This document shows, piece after piece, positions 35,201 through 47,532 of a stretch of DNA of 64,000 nt. The DNA is from Membranipora membranacea (taxonomy: Eukaryota; Bryozoa; Gymnolaemata; Cheilostomatida; Membraniporidae). The notes under the pieces were generated by a model that was not told the origin of the DNA, searched no databases, and was given only the letters and a program-made list of their open reading frames with translations. Position 1 is the stretch's first letter; every line of letters begins with the position of its first letter. The DNA lies in contig OU612069.1 of assembly GCA_914767715.1 (NCBI GenBank), forward strand, positions 2,792,001 to 2,856,000, given 5' to 3'. The translations under genes and the position numbers were made by a program.

Positions 35201-38200
35201 CACATGACCAATAGACCAATAAAATCAGATTGGACAACTCTTATTTTAATCCAAACTCACAACTGTTGCAATATCTTTTTGAGTTGTTCTCTCTTGTCAA
35301 ATTGCTTGACCAAGACTCCTCCCCTCCCACCTCCGACAGCCTGCCCAGGCTAAGCCTTTCTAGTTTATAAACATTCAATCGTATCCATTTAGTGTGGTAC
35401 GTGGCAAGATGATACTTACTTGGATTTACATTTCGGGTGGTATCAGTAGCACAATCAGTCTATGAAGTATGAAAAAAAACCAACACAGTAAAGAAACAGT
35501 TCATAATCTGATAAGCCAACCGGTATTCAATATAGAGGAAAAGGTAGCACTAAGCTTTGCTCATTTATGCAACTGAACATAACTATGTACAACATATGGG
35601 ATAACTCTAAGTCTATTCACAATCGTCTGAAGTCAGTAACAGCACTAACCAGACTCTAGATTCAAGTTTGGTCAATAGACAAATATTGCACTGGAACAGC
35701 AAATGCAGCAAAGCAGCTAAATATTTTTAGTTTATTTTAACGTTCCATTAGAAAAAATCATCTAATAAGTCAAAATGTTATTCATATTTACAATATATAT
35801 AACAATGTATCATGGGCTTACACAGGACACAGTCCACCAGGCTTTTCATTGATGATCAATTTTGATCAGATTTAGAGTTTGAAAATTGCAATAGATTTAA
35901 CAGCTTGTTGTGAACAGGGTGATTTTAATGTTCACCCTAAAATATTTTAAAATTAGAAACAACATCAAACAAGATAGCAAGACCTACTGGAGCTAGTTTT
36001 CCAACTCAAATGTGATTAAAGTTGATCGATCATAAAACTTTACTGTGGACTGCAAATCTATGATTGCACCACTTCTACTACACCATCAGATGTCGTAACG
36101 TCACCCAGAATTTAGTGCTGACTTTAGCTGTATATGGTCCTGTCTACGTCTATTATTAAACCCATGATATATATTTACAAATAGACACACTCACCCTTTT
36201 TACAACCGCAATCAATGTCCAAAGTTCCCTTCTATCAATTGCCTTCAGTAGCTCTCTGGCTTCAAGAACAGCCTTTTTGTTTTCTTCATTCTTTCCGTAG
36301 TCGTTAGTGTGTTTTATCTGGGTAGAATAGAAAATGAGTTCATTTTGGGGCAAATACCAACTGTATGGTTGCGATTTTGTTAGCCTGCTCTTAGCTCTAC
36401 AACATATATTGCCATTTGAAATTTTTAATACAGCCCAAAAAACGTGGGGAAAGCAAAGTTTTTGACCTACGGCATATTTCTTCTTCATGCACTAGCCTAG
36501 AATTAAACAGATTTTCAATCATAAGCTTGCCTGATGTGATGGAGTGATAGAGAATCATTTAGAATACATCGAGCTTGTCACAACTAATCAATTGAGCAAA
36601 GTTGTTTGGATTTGGTTTTTAGTGCCATAATTTCAATTTCAAACTGATAATGTCGATACAACTCCTACTTAGGGATGTTGCGGTTGTTGGTTATATTTTC
36701 CTGCTCATACATTGGTAATTGTAGCATTTCAATAAGTTTACATTACTATACAAATCCAATTGACCTTTTCTTTAGAACATGAGTTTTGTACCATAATGAA
36801 TGGTGCAAGAAATGCAATAATTTAGGTGTATAAATGATTGTGTTTAATGGGATTCTTTTATCCCTCACTGCCAAAAATATATGTCAGTATGGTGATGTGC
36901 CCAATTATGGCCTCCATTTCAAGCAAGTACCATGACATCACAGAATTAAATCACACGCAAGTCAAAGGGACCAAAATTACTTTTTTTTATCTAGACTACA
37001 AAGAAGTATCTTACTCGGCTTATGATGCTATCGTCAAGCTGTACATATGACTGCAAAGCTTCTTCCGAATTTTCCCCGCACAGTCGTAATACATCTTTCA
37101 ATGTCTTCCCTCCAGGAAGAATCATCTGACCTTTGTCCAGTGCTTGCACAAGGGCTTCCCTCATCATTAGTTCTACAGCCTGTACCACAGGATGCTTGTA
37201 TGCTGCAACAAAGTTTTCCATGAGGGATGAAGAAAGAAATTAAATGCCACATCCAGATGAATTTCTGTTGCATGCTCCTTTCAATCGAATAAACCAACTT
37301 TATAATGTGAGTGCAAAGTTTTTATTGAAGAATTTTAATCCTTTGACTAGAACAACATCTTTCATATGGATGGTTTTCTTTTGGCATTAAATACCATTGT
37401 AAAGGTGGGTATTAGTTAAAACAAGCATTAACTTCTTATTTACCATGAAGATTTCAATGGCTTCAATAAATTTACCTTTACGTGTTAGTTCATAGCGAGT
37501 CCCGAAGACAGTAGAAAGTCCAGCTAACTCCTTATCTCTGACACAGAATTGTTCAGTCCCCTCAACCTCACACACTCTCATCTGATTCATGAATCTCTCA
37601 GGCTCAAAGGCAGTCTTCACTCCTGAATGAAGATCAAGGCATTCAAAGTTTATGAGACCATGTGTTTGGTGGAAAATCAAGTCAAATATTTCAGATTGAA
37701 ACATTATGTAGGACAGCAGAGGCTTTCCAGTGGCAAACCTTTCCCAGATCACCTCCATTGTTATTTGTTATTTGGTTTTTCGTGCTTTGTTTATCACCTA
37801 CCAATATGATAAGAGTCCCGTAGGTAATAGTCCCATCTGTCAACATCAAGACCTGCTTTATCATTTACGATACTACATAGGTACTCCTTGCCGACTCTTC
37901 CTGTCTCCGGTGGCTGGAATCACAAAAGAACAAGAGGACACATAACTCAAATGATCACTATGGTTAGTTAATTGAATTCCAGCTAAGTGCAAAATTTTAA
38001 AACAACCATGGAATTGAGGGAGCATATTGGATGCAATAACAACCACAAACCTTGTAGCTCAACAACCATAAGGTTCCCTAGATTAATGCATTGTGCAGAC
38101 GGACAGTATTAACCCAGAAAGGAGAGAGTTTAATTTTGACCCTGACCCTGCTTTTGTCTAAGATGAATGTCTATGTATGAAACTTTTATCAACAAACTGC

Positions 38201-40105
38201 TCAATCTAGGGTAATATTCAAACTCAAAATCCGATCAAAATTGATCGAGTTATCAACAAAAAACCCGGTATATGAGTTGCAAGTCAATTTTCACACCAAT
38301 GCTACTACACCTTCCAATGTTGTTACGTCGCCCCACAAATAAATGCCTCAGTGCCTCAATGCTAATGCTCAATTAGTGTCCTGTCTAGGTTTATTATTAT
38401 GTCTATATGGCTAAAACCTCTTAATTATTCAATGAATATGTACTGTGCCAAAAGACAATCTATTTGCTGCCTGACCCTGGTCCTGACTTTTGGTCTCAGG
38501 ATCTATGACAAGTAGAATTAAAATGCGTTACATTTTCCCCCTCAGGTTGTTCTATGATTGATAGTATGAACTCTTTATCCTCCTTTGTTATCCCCCACTC
38601 AGAGAGACTCTCTTTGATTTCATCCTTCTCCATGATACGTCTCACAATATCTTTTGAGAATTTCTCATGAGCTCTGTGTTCATCCTTGAGGATAATTTTG
38701 CCAACTCCCTCAAATAGATGTGAGAAAGGTCCATGTCCAATATCATGGCAGAGAGCCGCAATCTTAAAAGAAAGAGGTGACTGTCTTTAAAACAATTTGG
38801 TTTCAATTAACAATTGTCAACTATCACAGTGTTTTGAGCTCAGGTCAACATGGATTTGCAGCCAATTGAATATTTAGTGTAGAGTATAAGGATATGTAAT
38901 AAACTAACGGCCAGGAGGAACCCACACTCACAGAGTAACTCTTTTTTAACTTTGACTTGCCCTCCAATAAATAAAAAATTTGAACTGGTCAAGATACAAC
39001 ATACAGTGGTGCGCGTACCACTGCACAACACACAGGTCTTCAGCTAGAAACCATGAGTCATGTGCTGTTTCAAGGCATTCTCTAGTACAACCTCCTCATG
39101 GCCGGCCCCAGCACCATGAAGCCACCCCCTGTGTGTTGATGAGCATCTCAATCAATCTCATCGATCCCTCAGTGCATTTTGTAGGTTTCGGTGGTTTGAC
39201 ATAATTTGTGTGTTTACGCTGTTGCGCAACCATGGAGGCTGCCAACTCTTCATTGTTTCAGTGCAACAATGTTCGCCCCATCACTCGCATGCTTATACTC
39301 TAAGCCAAACCAGTGCAGGGAGGTTTGCTTTCCATCAACTCATCGGTGCAAAGTCGCTATCGTCAAGGCACCCGCCCCTCGTGCCATAGTTCACTACTCA
39401 AACTCACCACATTGAGCATAGTACAACGATAAAATGGCTGAAAGACATTTGATAATGATAAATAAGCGAAGTCAATAATTTCAAATGAATTTGATTACTA
39501 ATAATGCTTATTATAATCAACACTCAGCCTACTTTGTATGAAATCACGTAAGTGCAATCATAATCTTTACCTGAACACAAAGTACATCCTTTTTGGTTAT
39601 ATTCAGTTCTGGCTGCTTCTTGCGTATCAACTCCACCAGCCTGGTTGCCAGATGATGTACTCCAATACAATGCTCAAAACGTGTATGTGTACCCCCTGGA
39701 AACACATAGCTGGTAACACCAAGCTGCATGGAAACAGGAACAGATTTAGGTCAATTATTTCCAGGAACAAGGTTGTCCAAGAATACAGATGAATTATATG
39801 CATTAGCTGGAAATTTCCAAATAAATGCCACTGTGAATATTTCCACGTTTGAAAAGCTTAGTGTTAATCTGTAATCAGCTTCACTTCCCATACTATGTAT
39901 GATGTTATATTACCTGTTTCAGGCTCCTCAAACGCTGATATTCAGGAGTATCAATGATCTCTGCTACTAAAGGATGCACTGTGATTGGACCATGAACAGG
40001 GTCTTGGATTGTCTTATTCACTACATCTTTTCTGAGCTCTCTACGCACAATCTCTTCACTTATTTCATCTAGGAGTGAGCTTGTAACATGCGGGGGAAAC
40101 CCTTT
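32281..40105 (-). CDS. SAMHD1-like: SAMHD1-like dNTP triphosphohydrolase, HD catalytic core and C-terminal region
   Basis: Eleven minus-strand exons: 40105-39914, 39723-39571, 38762-38532, 37913-37802, 37622-37476, 37202-37015, 36317-36195, 35459-35420, 34465-34351, 32718-32628 and 32397-32281. All phases match and a TAA closes the frame. The core follows animal SAMHD1. HTRFEH and [11 protein letters not shown] give metal and catalytic His/Asp, and [12 protein letters not shown] carries the last HD aspartate. Residues that bind regulatory nucleotides in human SAMHD1 are kept: [24 protein letters not shown] and the RKAYKHP junction. The enzyme splits dNTPs to nucleoside and triphosphate after GTP/dNTP-driven tetramer assembly, lowering dNTP pools and restricting viruses. 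The C-terminus stops at QAQRP, soon after [11 protein letters not shown]. The human tail with the CDK site Thr592 is therefore absent. It continues upstream into the extension at 44428-46989. Confidence 0.93.
32769..33012 (+). mobile_element. tRNA-derived SINE (family A), plus-strand copy
   Basis: The head GGAGGTAGCTCAGTTGGTTA then AGAGCGCGG and the B box GGGTTCGAATCCCAC look like a tRNA, but the anticodon arm does not fold properly. The body shares GGCCCCCAGGTGTGCTCCGA, GGCGCAGACATTG and GCGTGTGATATGACATCCGA with the copy at 19980-20228. It ends in TTTTAATCAA and a T run. It lies just upstream (gene sense) of SAMHD1's second-last exon, in antisense. Confidence 0.88.
33202..34252. mobile_element. 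Non-autonomous hAT-like DNA transposon with 8-bp target-site duplication
   Basis: The ends TAGTGATGGCAA (33202-33213) and TTGCCATCACTA (34241-34252) are perfect 12-bp inverted repeats. Both flanks carry ATACTGAC (33194-33201 and 34253-34260), the 8-bp duplication typical of hAT elements. Sub-terminal DNA on both sides is rich in CGAGAC and GACGGGAC motifs. At 1051 bp with no transposase frame it is non-autonomous. It carries a tRNA-like segment (34040-34105) near its right end. It lies in the SAMHD1 intron between exons 34351 and 32718. Confidence 0.92.
34040..34105 (+). repeat. tRNA-like A-box/B-box segment inside the hAT-like element
   Basis: GTGGTGTAGTGGGTAAGAGC followed by CTGGTTCGAGTCTGG: a clear pair of RNA polymerase III box sequences at tRNA-like spacing, inside the transposon at 33202-34252. 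The arms do not form a full cloverleaf. Either a SINE inserted into the ancestral element, or the element carries an internal pol III unit. Confidence 0.6.
35998..36165. repeat. Dispersed repeat, copy 1 in a SAMHD1 intron
   Basis: Shares three ordered blocks with 38214-38402: TCAAATGTGATTAAAGTTGATCGA-like, TACTACACCATC...GTCGTAACGTC, and GTCCTGTCTACGTCTATTATTA. The two copies are in direct orientation, diverged and separated by indels. No coding frame or terminal repeat is recognised. Confidence 0.55.
38214..38402. repeat. Dispersed repeat, copy 2 in a SAMHD1 intron
   Basis: Partner of 35998-36165, with the same block order (TTGATCGAGTTATC, TACTACACCTTCCAATGTTG, GTCCTGTCTAGGTTTATTAT). It lies in the intron between HD-core exons 37913 and 38532. 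Family unknown. Confidence 0.55.
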
Positions 40106-40455
40106 CTGTAAAATAAATTACGATGAGACCTCAACACAAGTTAGACTACAGTAGAGGTTTTCCAAGTTGAGCTGAGGCTATGCTTAGCAATAATATGACT
40201 GAAACTATAAATACAGCAAGCCGACTATGAAATACATCTCTCAATAAAAAAAGTAATGATTATCATTTTTTTAAGTGTTCATTTAGGATAGTTCAAAATA
40301 TTTTACATCATTTATTTTAGCTCTCCCCATCACAAAGTTATAATATCTCAAACAGAGAACACTACTGGTTTGTTTAAAGGTTTGTTGTGAGCATCGTCGC
40401 AACAGCAAGCAAAAAGACTAAGATCTCTGATAAAAATTTGTTTTAACTGTACAAA

Positions 40456-42050
40456 ATGTCTAAAAAACGAAAGAAAAGTGCAGAGAAAAACGATCAGGCT
40501 TTGCCCAGAAAATGAAAGAGGACAGTGATGGCAATACGAACAATCTTCCATATCTTCTCAAAAGGATAAACGCACTACACAAAAAAATCGATCAATGCAA
40601 CAGAAGCGAAACAACACATCAGATAAAAGGCAAGGCGAATAACCCTCAGGTCGTTATAACCAGTAGCCCTGCTGCATACAAACACATGAAAGTGGGCTTT
40701 CAATCATTCCTGACTGAAAATTATAAGGTTGATGCGAAAGTTCTCAACAAAGAAAGGTCAGGACTGGTTGTTCACTCCTCAATATCGGCAACTGACAAAG
40801 TTGTTGCTTTGAAACCTATTTACACTATCAACTTTTACAATACAACCAGTAGAATTCTGGTCAACAAGCTCCGCAAAGTTGACTTATTTCTAGAACATTA
40901 TGGAAACATCTTAGATACACTCAGCAAAGACGAGGAAGATGCTAACAATGGGAATTTAAAAGCTCATTGCATCAGTGCTCTAGACACCATGGTCTCAAGT
41001 TCACCAGAGACTACAACATCTGACATCAAAACACATATGATCAATCCAAAAATACAACCGGAGAGCGACAGATCCTAAAGAGAGTCTAAAATCTAGTAAT
41101 TGCGAATCCTGTCAAAAGCTTAGCAATACAGTTGACTTTTTACTATCCAAAACCGCTGATATTGAAAAAAGAATGGAAAATCAGCATAAAATGCTCGAGC
41201 AACTTTGTTCCTCATCTCTGACAGAAAAAAAAGTAAGAAATGAATTTCAGCGACACTCTAAGTGGGCCTCTGAGGATTTAGATCGTAAAGTGGAACGATT
41301 GGGACAGTCACTGTATCAAGAAGTCGAAGGCACTTTAAGTTATGCGAGTGCAACAAAGAAGAAGCCACAAGAGATACATCATGCTGCTCCACAAAACAAA
41401 TATAATTCTAAGAGTACGCATCAACCCCAACCTTCAACTAATGGCTCAAAGCCATGAACATCTTCTATGGATATAGATGACAACACCACAATAAACAACA
41501 AACAAGGAACGACTAATCAAATACAACATGAACACCGGACGCCTTTTGTTAGCTCACATATTATTGTGGTTAGCATCAAGGAAGGAAGCCCACTACATCA
41601 AAACTATAACCAGGATGACATAAGGAAAATAATCAACACCAACTTTGGTCCAACAATTGTGGAAATGACAAACAAGTACTCATATAATACAAACAACCCA
41701 CGATTAATGATCTAATTCCGAAATATAGAAACAGCTAAACCCATTAATAATAAGTGGGAAAGAACACTCTTTGGAGGATCATCTTCCTGACTAACTATTG
41801 ACCCAATAAAGCTGAAAGAAAATTCAGTAATGATAAAGGGTGTACCACTAGACACCAGTGACGCAGATATCCTTGAAGATATCAAAAAGATCGACAATAT
41901 GGCAGAAGTTGACCGTCTGTACAAGAACGGTAAGAAGCTGAGACTTTATAGGGTCAAATTTTCCAATAATGATTTTTATAACAAAGCAATATCATCTGGA
42001 ATCAGCCTTCCATCAGCACACGTTTTATGTCATGCCAAAGATATGTTATG
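40456..42050 (+). pseudogene. ORF1 remnant of the SAMHD1-intron LINE
   Basis: Starts MSKKRKKSAEKNDQALPRK then a stop, and continues in open pieces at 40512-41078, 41173-41457 (LDRKVERLGQSLYQEVEG), 41467-41715 (DDIRKIINTNFGPTIVEM) and 41830-42050. The final piece holds the RRM-like block MIKGVPLDTSDADILEDI, NGKKLRLYRVKF and LPSAHVLCHAKDML, ending on the ORF2 start. At least four stops or frameshifts break it. Confidence 0.7.
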
Positions 42051-43915
42051 ATGACTCTAAGAAATTTTTCTGATTTTGAGAGCAGTTTTGCTATAGCGCA
42101 TTTAAATATTCAAGGATTAACCTCCAAAATCGACGAAGTTAAATATCTCTTGTATAAACACACATTCAAAATATTTTGTTTGTCCGAAACATTCCTCAAT
42201 GATAGATATAGCGATAGTTTTTATGAAATACCTGATTACAATATTGTGAGAAGCGATAGAATCCATAAAGGTGGTGGGGGATTATTATGTTACATCCACG
42301 CTTCCATAAATTTCAAACTCATCAATCCCACCTATCATTTTTACGAGGATAATTTGCTGATTAAGGTTATCCCTCAGGTCTCAAGACCTTTTCTTGTTTC
42401 GTTTCATTTGTTTACCGACCACCCAGCTCCCATGCAGATTGGGCGGACCAGTTCACCGACTTTGTGAATGAGTGTTATGCAATATGTGAAGAAATTGTGA
42501 TTCTTGGTGATTTCAATGTCAACATGTTAGACAGTCAAATTGAAAAAAGCTGGAAGACCAAAATTTGTAACCCCTATCATTAACCCAATTGATAACTGGA
42601 CCAACTCGAGTAAATTCCAGTACTGCAACTCTCATTGACCACATTTACACAAACTGCAATGATCATTGCATTTCATCAGGACTAATTAAATATTCCTTGA
42701 GCGATCATGATTTGATTTATACAGTACGGAAAACTGGTGTCAAACGACAGGCAGGTGATCATAAAATTAAATATCGAAATTTCTCAAATTTTACTCCAAA
42801 AAATATCATACAAGCATTTGCAGGTGTAACTTGGGAAGATATCCTTTATCAAAATGACACTGGAGAGATGATTTCAGCGTTCAATCAGAGATATATCAAT
42901 ATAATTTCTAAATTGATTACTACCAATACACGCAATGTAAAATCTATACAATTGCCAAAGTGGTTTGATGAAGAGGTTCAAACACAGATGAAAGTAAGAG
43001 AAAATTTTAAGAAAGAAGAAAACTGGGATGCATATAAAAAGCAACGGAACCTAGTGACTAATTTGATAAGGCGCAAGAAAAGAAAATGTATTGAGGAATT
43101 GATAAAGAATTCAAACGCAGGTGACACAAGACAGATATGGAAAACACTTAATGTTGAATCTAAACCGTCCAAACCTAATAATGCACAACTTTCTTCAATG
43201 AAAAATTATTAAAATCCTTACTGATGTGTTCAATAGAATCCTTGCTGACGGATCATTTCCAAAAGCTTGGAAATTTGCCAGAGTGACTCCAATTTTCAAA
43301 GATGGTGACAAAAACAATCCATCAAACTATAGACCAATATCAGTGTTACCAATTATATCAAAGCTATTTGAAAAACACATAAACCTACACCTACACTCCC
43401 ATCTTTCAAAAATCAAATTTCTGCATGAGTATCAATACGGGTTTAGAGAAGGTTTTTCTTGCTCGTCTGCAGTTCAAAAGATAGTCTCAGACTGTCTAGA
43501 ATTCAAAATTAAGAATGAAAAAATATCTATGATGTTCATGGATTTCAGTAAAGCTTATGATTGTGTAAATCACAATATATTATCCAAAAAACTAGAAGTT
43601 GCTGGTATCAATGGCAAGGCACTTGGTCTTCTTAACTCTTTTCTGAATGAACTCTCTCAAAATGTACTGTATATTGGGGAAGAATCATCTATACTTCCAA
43701 TAGATGTAGGGGTTCCACAAGGATCAATAATAGCACCAACTCTATTCTTGATTTATTTTGCGTATGCAGATGACACAGTATTTATGAATCACGATCGTAA
43801 CACAAATAATTTAAATTCCAAGTTTAATGATGACCTAAATGTGATCAATGATTGGTGCTTTAATAATCATATGGTAATTAAGATCAATAAGTTGCACTTT
43901 CTGCTGCATAACATT
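42045..43915 (+). pseudogene. ORF2 remnant (endonuclease and reverse transcriptase) of the SAMHD1-intron LINE
   Basis: Endonuclease motifs: AHLNIQGLTSKIDEV, FCLSETFLND, RSDRIHKGGGGLLCYI, EIVILGDFNVN (other frame), TLIDHIYTNC and YSLSDHDLIY. RT motifs: SFPKAWKFARVTPIFKDGDK, NYRPISVLPIISK, YQYGFREGFSCSSAV, MMFMDFSKAYDCVNH, GVPQGSIIAPTLFLIYF and AYADDTVF. About 15-20 residues normally lying between LFLIY and YADD are missing, so the palm is deleted in frame even though YADD remains. Frames break near 42460 and 43210. Confidence 0.88.
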
Positions 43916-44427
43916 CACGATGATGTCGGCGGGTTGTTCTCATTGTCATGTGGTGAGAGGGGGTTGTCCCTAATCACCTGGTACCAACTAACAAATTATC
44001 AAGGTCGTTACACCTTTTACCTTTGCCAGTGCTCAACATATATTTTACTAGCATTACTGGACATCAATTGATGAACAAGAAATGTCCAACACTTTTGTTA
44101 GAACATTTTAATTTTTCGCGCAATTTCAATCTGAGAGAGATGTTCAACCTACACCCAACTTCAAATAACTTTTTAGATAATATCATAGCATCTACTTTTA
44201 ACAATATTCCATATAATTTTACGTTCAATAATCAATTATAAATCATTCAAACTCAATTTTTCTGATTATCTTTTTTTTGTCATCTTGATTGAAAGTTTTT
44301 GTTTTTTTTCCTCTTTTTTGTTTTCTTGGAAGGCTGATTTTGTAAAACATTCTCATCGAATGCCAATAAAGTTAAAAAATAAAACAACAAAAAAATTTGT
44401 TTATGTTCCATTTTGTCCAAACTTTAC

Positions 44428-46989
44428 CTCCTCAAACGTAGCTCTGTCGATCAGAAGCAGTCCCTTTGTAATAAGTTTCTTAGCATCACCATCTGTTTCC
44501 CTCATCACAAGCCTTTCTAACTTGCCCATCAAATCTTCTTTGCCTTCCTCTGAGATTACTTGCTTTCTGATTATTTCTTCCAAATCTGACAACAGTCTAT
44601 TATATAAATTCATGAGTATGGTGTTAGGTCGTCAGGCAAATCAGGATCAAGATCAGGATTGATGATGGTCAGGCAATTAAAGTGGATATTAGGTTGGGAG
44701 TGTTTTAAACATCGCAGTAGTGGCAATTTGAGTTTGATTTCTACCATAAGCTGAGTTTTAGAAATAAGGTAAGGATTTTAAGCAAAATTTTAACCACTCA
44801 GTACTATATGAATTTTAAGAATTTTCAGTCTAGGTTAGGTTAAGACGTTAGGAATTTATGTATGTTCCAAAAAAGCATAGTGTTAGGGATTTTCTCAGCG
44901 ATTTTCTATTATACCAATCATATATTTATAAACTTATTTCATCTTTTGAATGGTTTAAAAAACGTACCTCTGATCCTGATGAAGCTTGGTTTCTGAAGAC
45001 AGTTTTGTTGAACACTAAAATAAACAAATTTGAAAACTCATGATGCATAATATGTATTATATGTGGAAGCATTATAAAACATATATCTTCTCTTACAGTT
45101 CTGATATATAACCTGTTGTCATAATACCAATTTGAACTGTTTCTGTTTCTGACTTCACTTCGATTTTCAGCAATATTTCTTCTGTCTCAAAAAGGTGGTT
45201 TTTTTCTGCAATGTTCACAGCAACACCTGGTTTGAACCGCAGCTAGATTTGTGACAAAGGGCAGGATTAAAAACTAAAACTTGACAAGCATTAAAGAGCG
45301 GAAATATCAATCTCACCTTACCATAAGTGTTCTTGTCAAATGGGCATTGGTAAAATATTACTGTTTTGAGAGCAGTAGAGACAATTAGTTTGACACAAAA
45401 TGCATTCAGGGAAAGATAATCAATCTATAGAAAAGATAAGTAGACCGACTCCTTAAAAGTTGTATCGATACACTCCTGACTAGAATTAGATTAGACACAA
45501 TATGTTTAAAGTGGTCTACTTTTAAATACCTAGAGATGTCACTAGTATAATCTTCATCATAACACGGTGGTCAGCAAATATTGACTTTCTATACACCGTT
45601 GGAAAGCTGGCGAGCTACTGATGATTAACAGCTCATCAAAAGCGTGATCAGATGGCATTGTGACATTTCATCAAAGAATTGAGGACGATTAGGCCGATTT
45701 TAGCAAACTGGGTGGCTGAGCCAATTTGGTTGCTGGAAATTTTAAAACATGTAATATTTATTCTTAGAGACATAGTTCATCAAAATTTTTGGTTTAAATA
45801 ATCAATATGATGAAAACTGGTACACAGTGCCATAGTATGTCAGCACTTCCTGTATGTGCTATGCTTCATGAAAACGGCTTTGTATGTGAGAAGTTTCAAA
45901 TTGTCTGGCTTGAGTAATGGTCCTTTTGACAGTATGTTTGGCGTCATGGAAAAATGACACCAAATGTGTCTACCTTTGATGGTCTTGCTGATATTGATAC
46001 TTAAGCTATACTGCTGAATACTGGAGTGTGCGTATGTAAACAGCACTTCAGAAAAAACAAGCAAACATTTTTGCTCTTACCTATTTTGAGCAGTCTCAAA
46101 TTATTGCTCAAAAATTCACAGTATACCATCAAATTCGAAAAACATGCACACAATTTCGAAATGACGTTAAAAGTCACTTTAGGCACATCTTATATCGTTT
46201 TAAATCAAAATTTATGTTGAACTGTATCTCTAAGATTAAATATCACCTGTCTCGGCATTTCTTACAATCTTTGCTAAGCCATCCACTTTGCTAAAAAATA
46301 GCCTTTGGGCCTCAATAATTTGATAAAATGAAGCAATGTCATCCAATCAAATTTTTGTTAAGCTGTTAACCATCAGTAGTTCAGCAGCTTTAAATGCTGT
46401 ATTTTACCCGATAAAGACAATACAAGAGGCAATATAGATCAGGACTCACATATGCGGAGTCAATCTTCACCTTTCTGAGAGAGTGTACCATATATGTGCC
46501 TGTCAGGGACGCTATAGTGGCTGCCACACATTTACCTAAGGTTGTTGTCATCATCTTTCTCGGTGCCGACTTTGATGTTGAACTGAAAGGCATGCGATCT
46601 CCAAGCCTTGAATTTTCTATTACCGCTCTTTTAAACTGTGTGATGAATCTTGCTGAAAACTGTAAAAAAAGGATCTAATAGAAAAAAAGTAAGGAAGCCA
46701 ATATCCAAGAGCATATCATAGTGAGTAATTTTCAAATCAACAGAAGCTAATATAAAAACAGCAAGGAGGTAAACATCCTAGAGCATGTGAAACTGAATTG
46801 GGTAACGAATCAAAGATGCAAGGTGGTGTCACTAACAAATTGAATGAAGGTTTGAGCTCTATAACTAGATGTTTTTAGGAAACGATAAACAAAGAACAGC
46901 TTACAGCCCGCATGATGAGTATCTCTTGCAGCCTCGTCAGGTAATCTTCTCCTCTAACCTTAATCTGGAGATGCAAACAGACTGCGAAC
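44428..46989 (-). CDS. Unrecognised N-terminal extension of the SAMHD1-like gene (five upstream exons)
   Basis: Minus-strand exons 46989-46905, 46659-46450, 45242-45113, 44992-44968 (25 nt) and 44596-44428 all have AG/GT borders. Their phases chain without a break, and the last joins the HD-core exon at 40105 in phase 0 (ATFEE to KGFPPHV). They add about 206 residues. The order is an amphipathic start (EDYLTRLQEILIMRA), a basic/Ser/Thr part (SARFITQFKRAVIENSRLGD, then TSKSAPRKM), a beta-like part (KVKIDSAY, LRFKPGVAVNIAEK), and a helical part (LLSDLEEIIRKQVISEE, ITKGLLLIDRATFEE). Human SAMHD1 has a SAM domain here; I see no SAM motifs. The first exon is open at its 5' edge, so a further exon must exist unless translation begins at an internal Met (ILIMRA or DRMPFSS). 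The extension could also be the end of a separate gene. Confidence 0.6.
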
Positions 46990-47532
46990 CTAGAAAATTG
47001 AAATTATTTGCAACATTTTGTGAAAATGTAGCATCAGTGTTTGACAACCAGAACAGTGTCAATGACTAAGTGATTTGGCTCAGACTGCACCGAACTTAAT
47101 TTCTATTTCAAACTTTTTCGCACAGGAAAATACAGAATATGTAGCAGGCATGTTGATGCATATGGAAACTTTCCAGTAAGTGGATACTCTTCTACTTATA
47201 TAAATGTGATACAATATATATTCACTTGCATATCAATTTTTTCGCTTTTTGTCATTTATCTTTAAAAAGGCGGAGCATCTGTTATAGATTAAACTGATCA
47301 CACTGACAAATGGGATCCATGATCCAATCACCACGGAGGAACTTTTGAAAAGACCAACACCCAAAATTAGAAAATTAAAGTTGATACAAAAAACATTGTG
47401 TTTACATTTTTTCCAAATCAGAAGGCAACCTGGCCTAGACATTGTTCTAATGCGATCCTCAAAAGAATGCAATTTTTATCATAATCCCAATTTAAGTACA
47501 TCTTGAGAATTTAGTTATCAATACATCCATTT
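46990..47532. other. No recognised feature
   Basis: Should contain either the SAMHD1 promoter or an intron leading to its missing first exon. A minus-strand frame at 47472-47233 has no domain and no donor joining exon 46989 in the needed phase. No convincing first exon or signal found. Confidence 0.3.

Larger units (their letters stand above)
40377..44395 (+). mobile_element. LINE inserted antisense in a SAMHD1 intron
   Basis: A plus-strand non-LTR element filling nearly all of the intron between the extension and the HD core. ORF1 (from 40456) overlaps ORF2 at about 42045. The 3' end is A-rich (AATAAAGTTAAAAAATAAAA, 44365-44395). TTTGTTTA occurs at 40369-40376 and 44396-44403 and is a plausible but low-complexity target duplication. 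The element ends only about 32 bp from the splice donor of exon 44596-44428. Stops and frameshifts show it is inactive. Its ORF1 matches the fragment at 28058-28672, so the two belong to one family. Confidence 0.88.

Noticed and set aside
36156-36488. 110-codon minus-strand ORF as an independent gene
   Set aside because: Only the section 36317-36195 is real: it is a SAMHD1 exon; the rest is flanking intron read through.
46247-46290. 44-nt minus-strand segment with AG and GT borders between extension exons 46450 and 45242
   Set aside because: Both flanking exons are phase 0 at this junction, so a 44-nt exon would break the frame. Direct splicing from 46450 to 45242 gives a continuous product.
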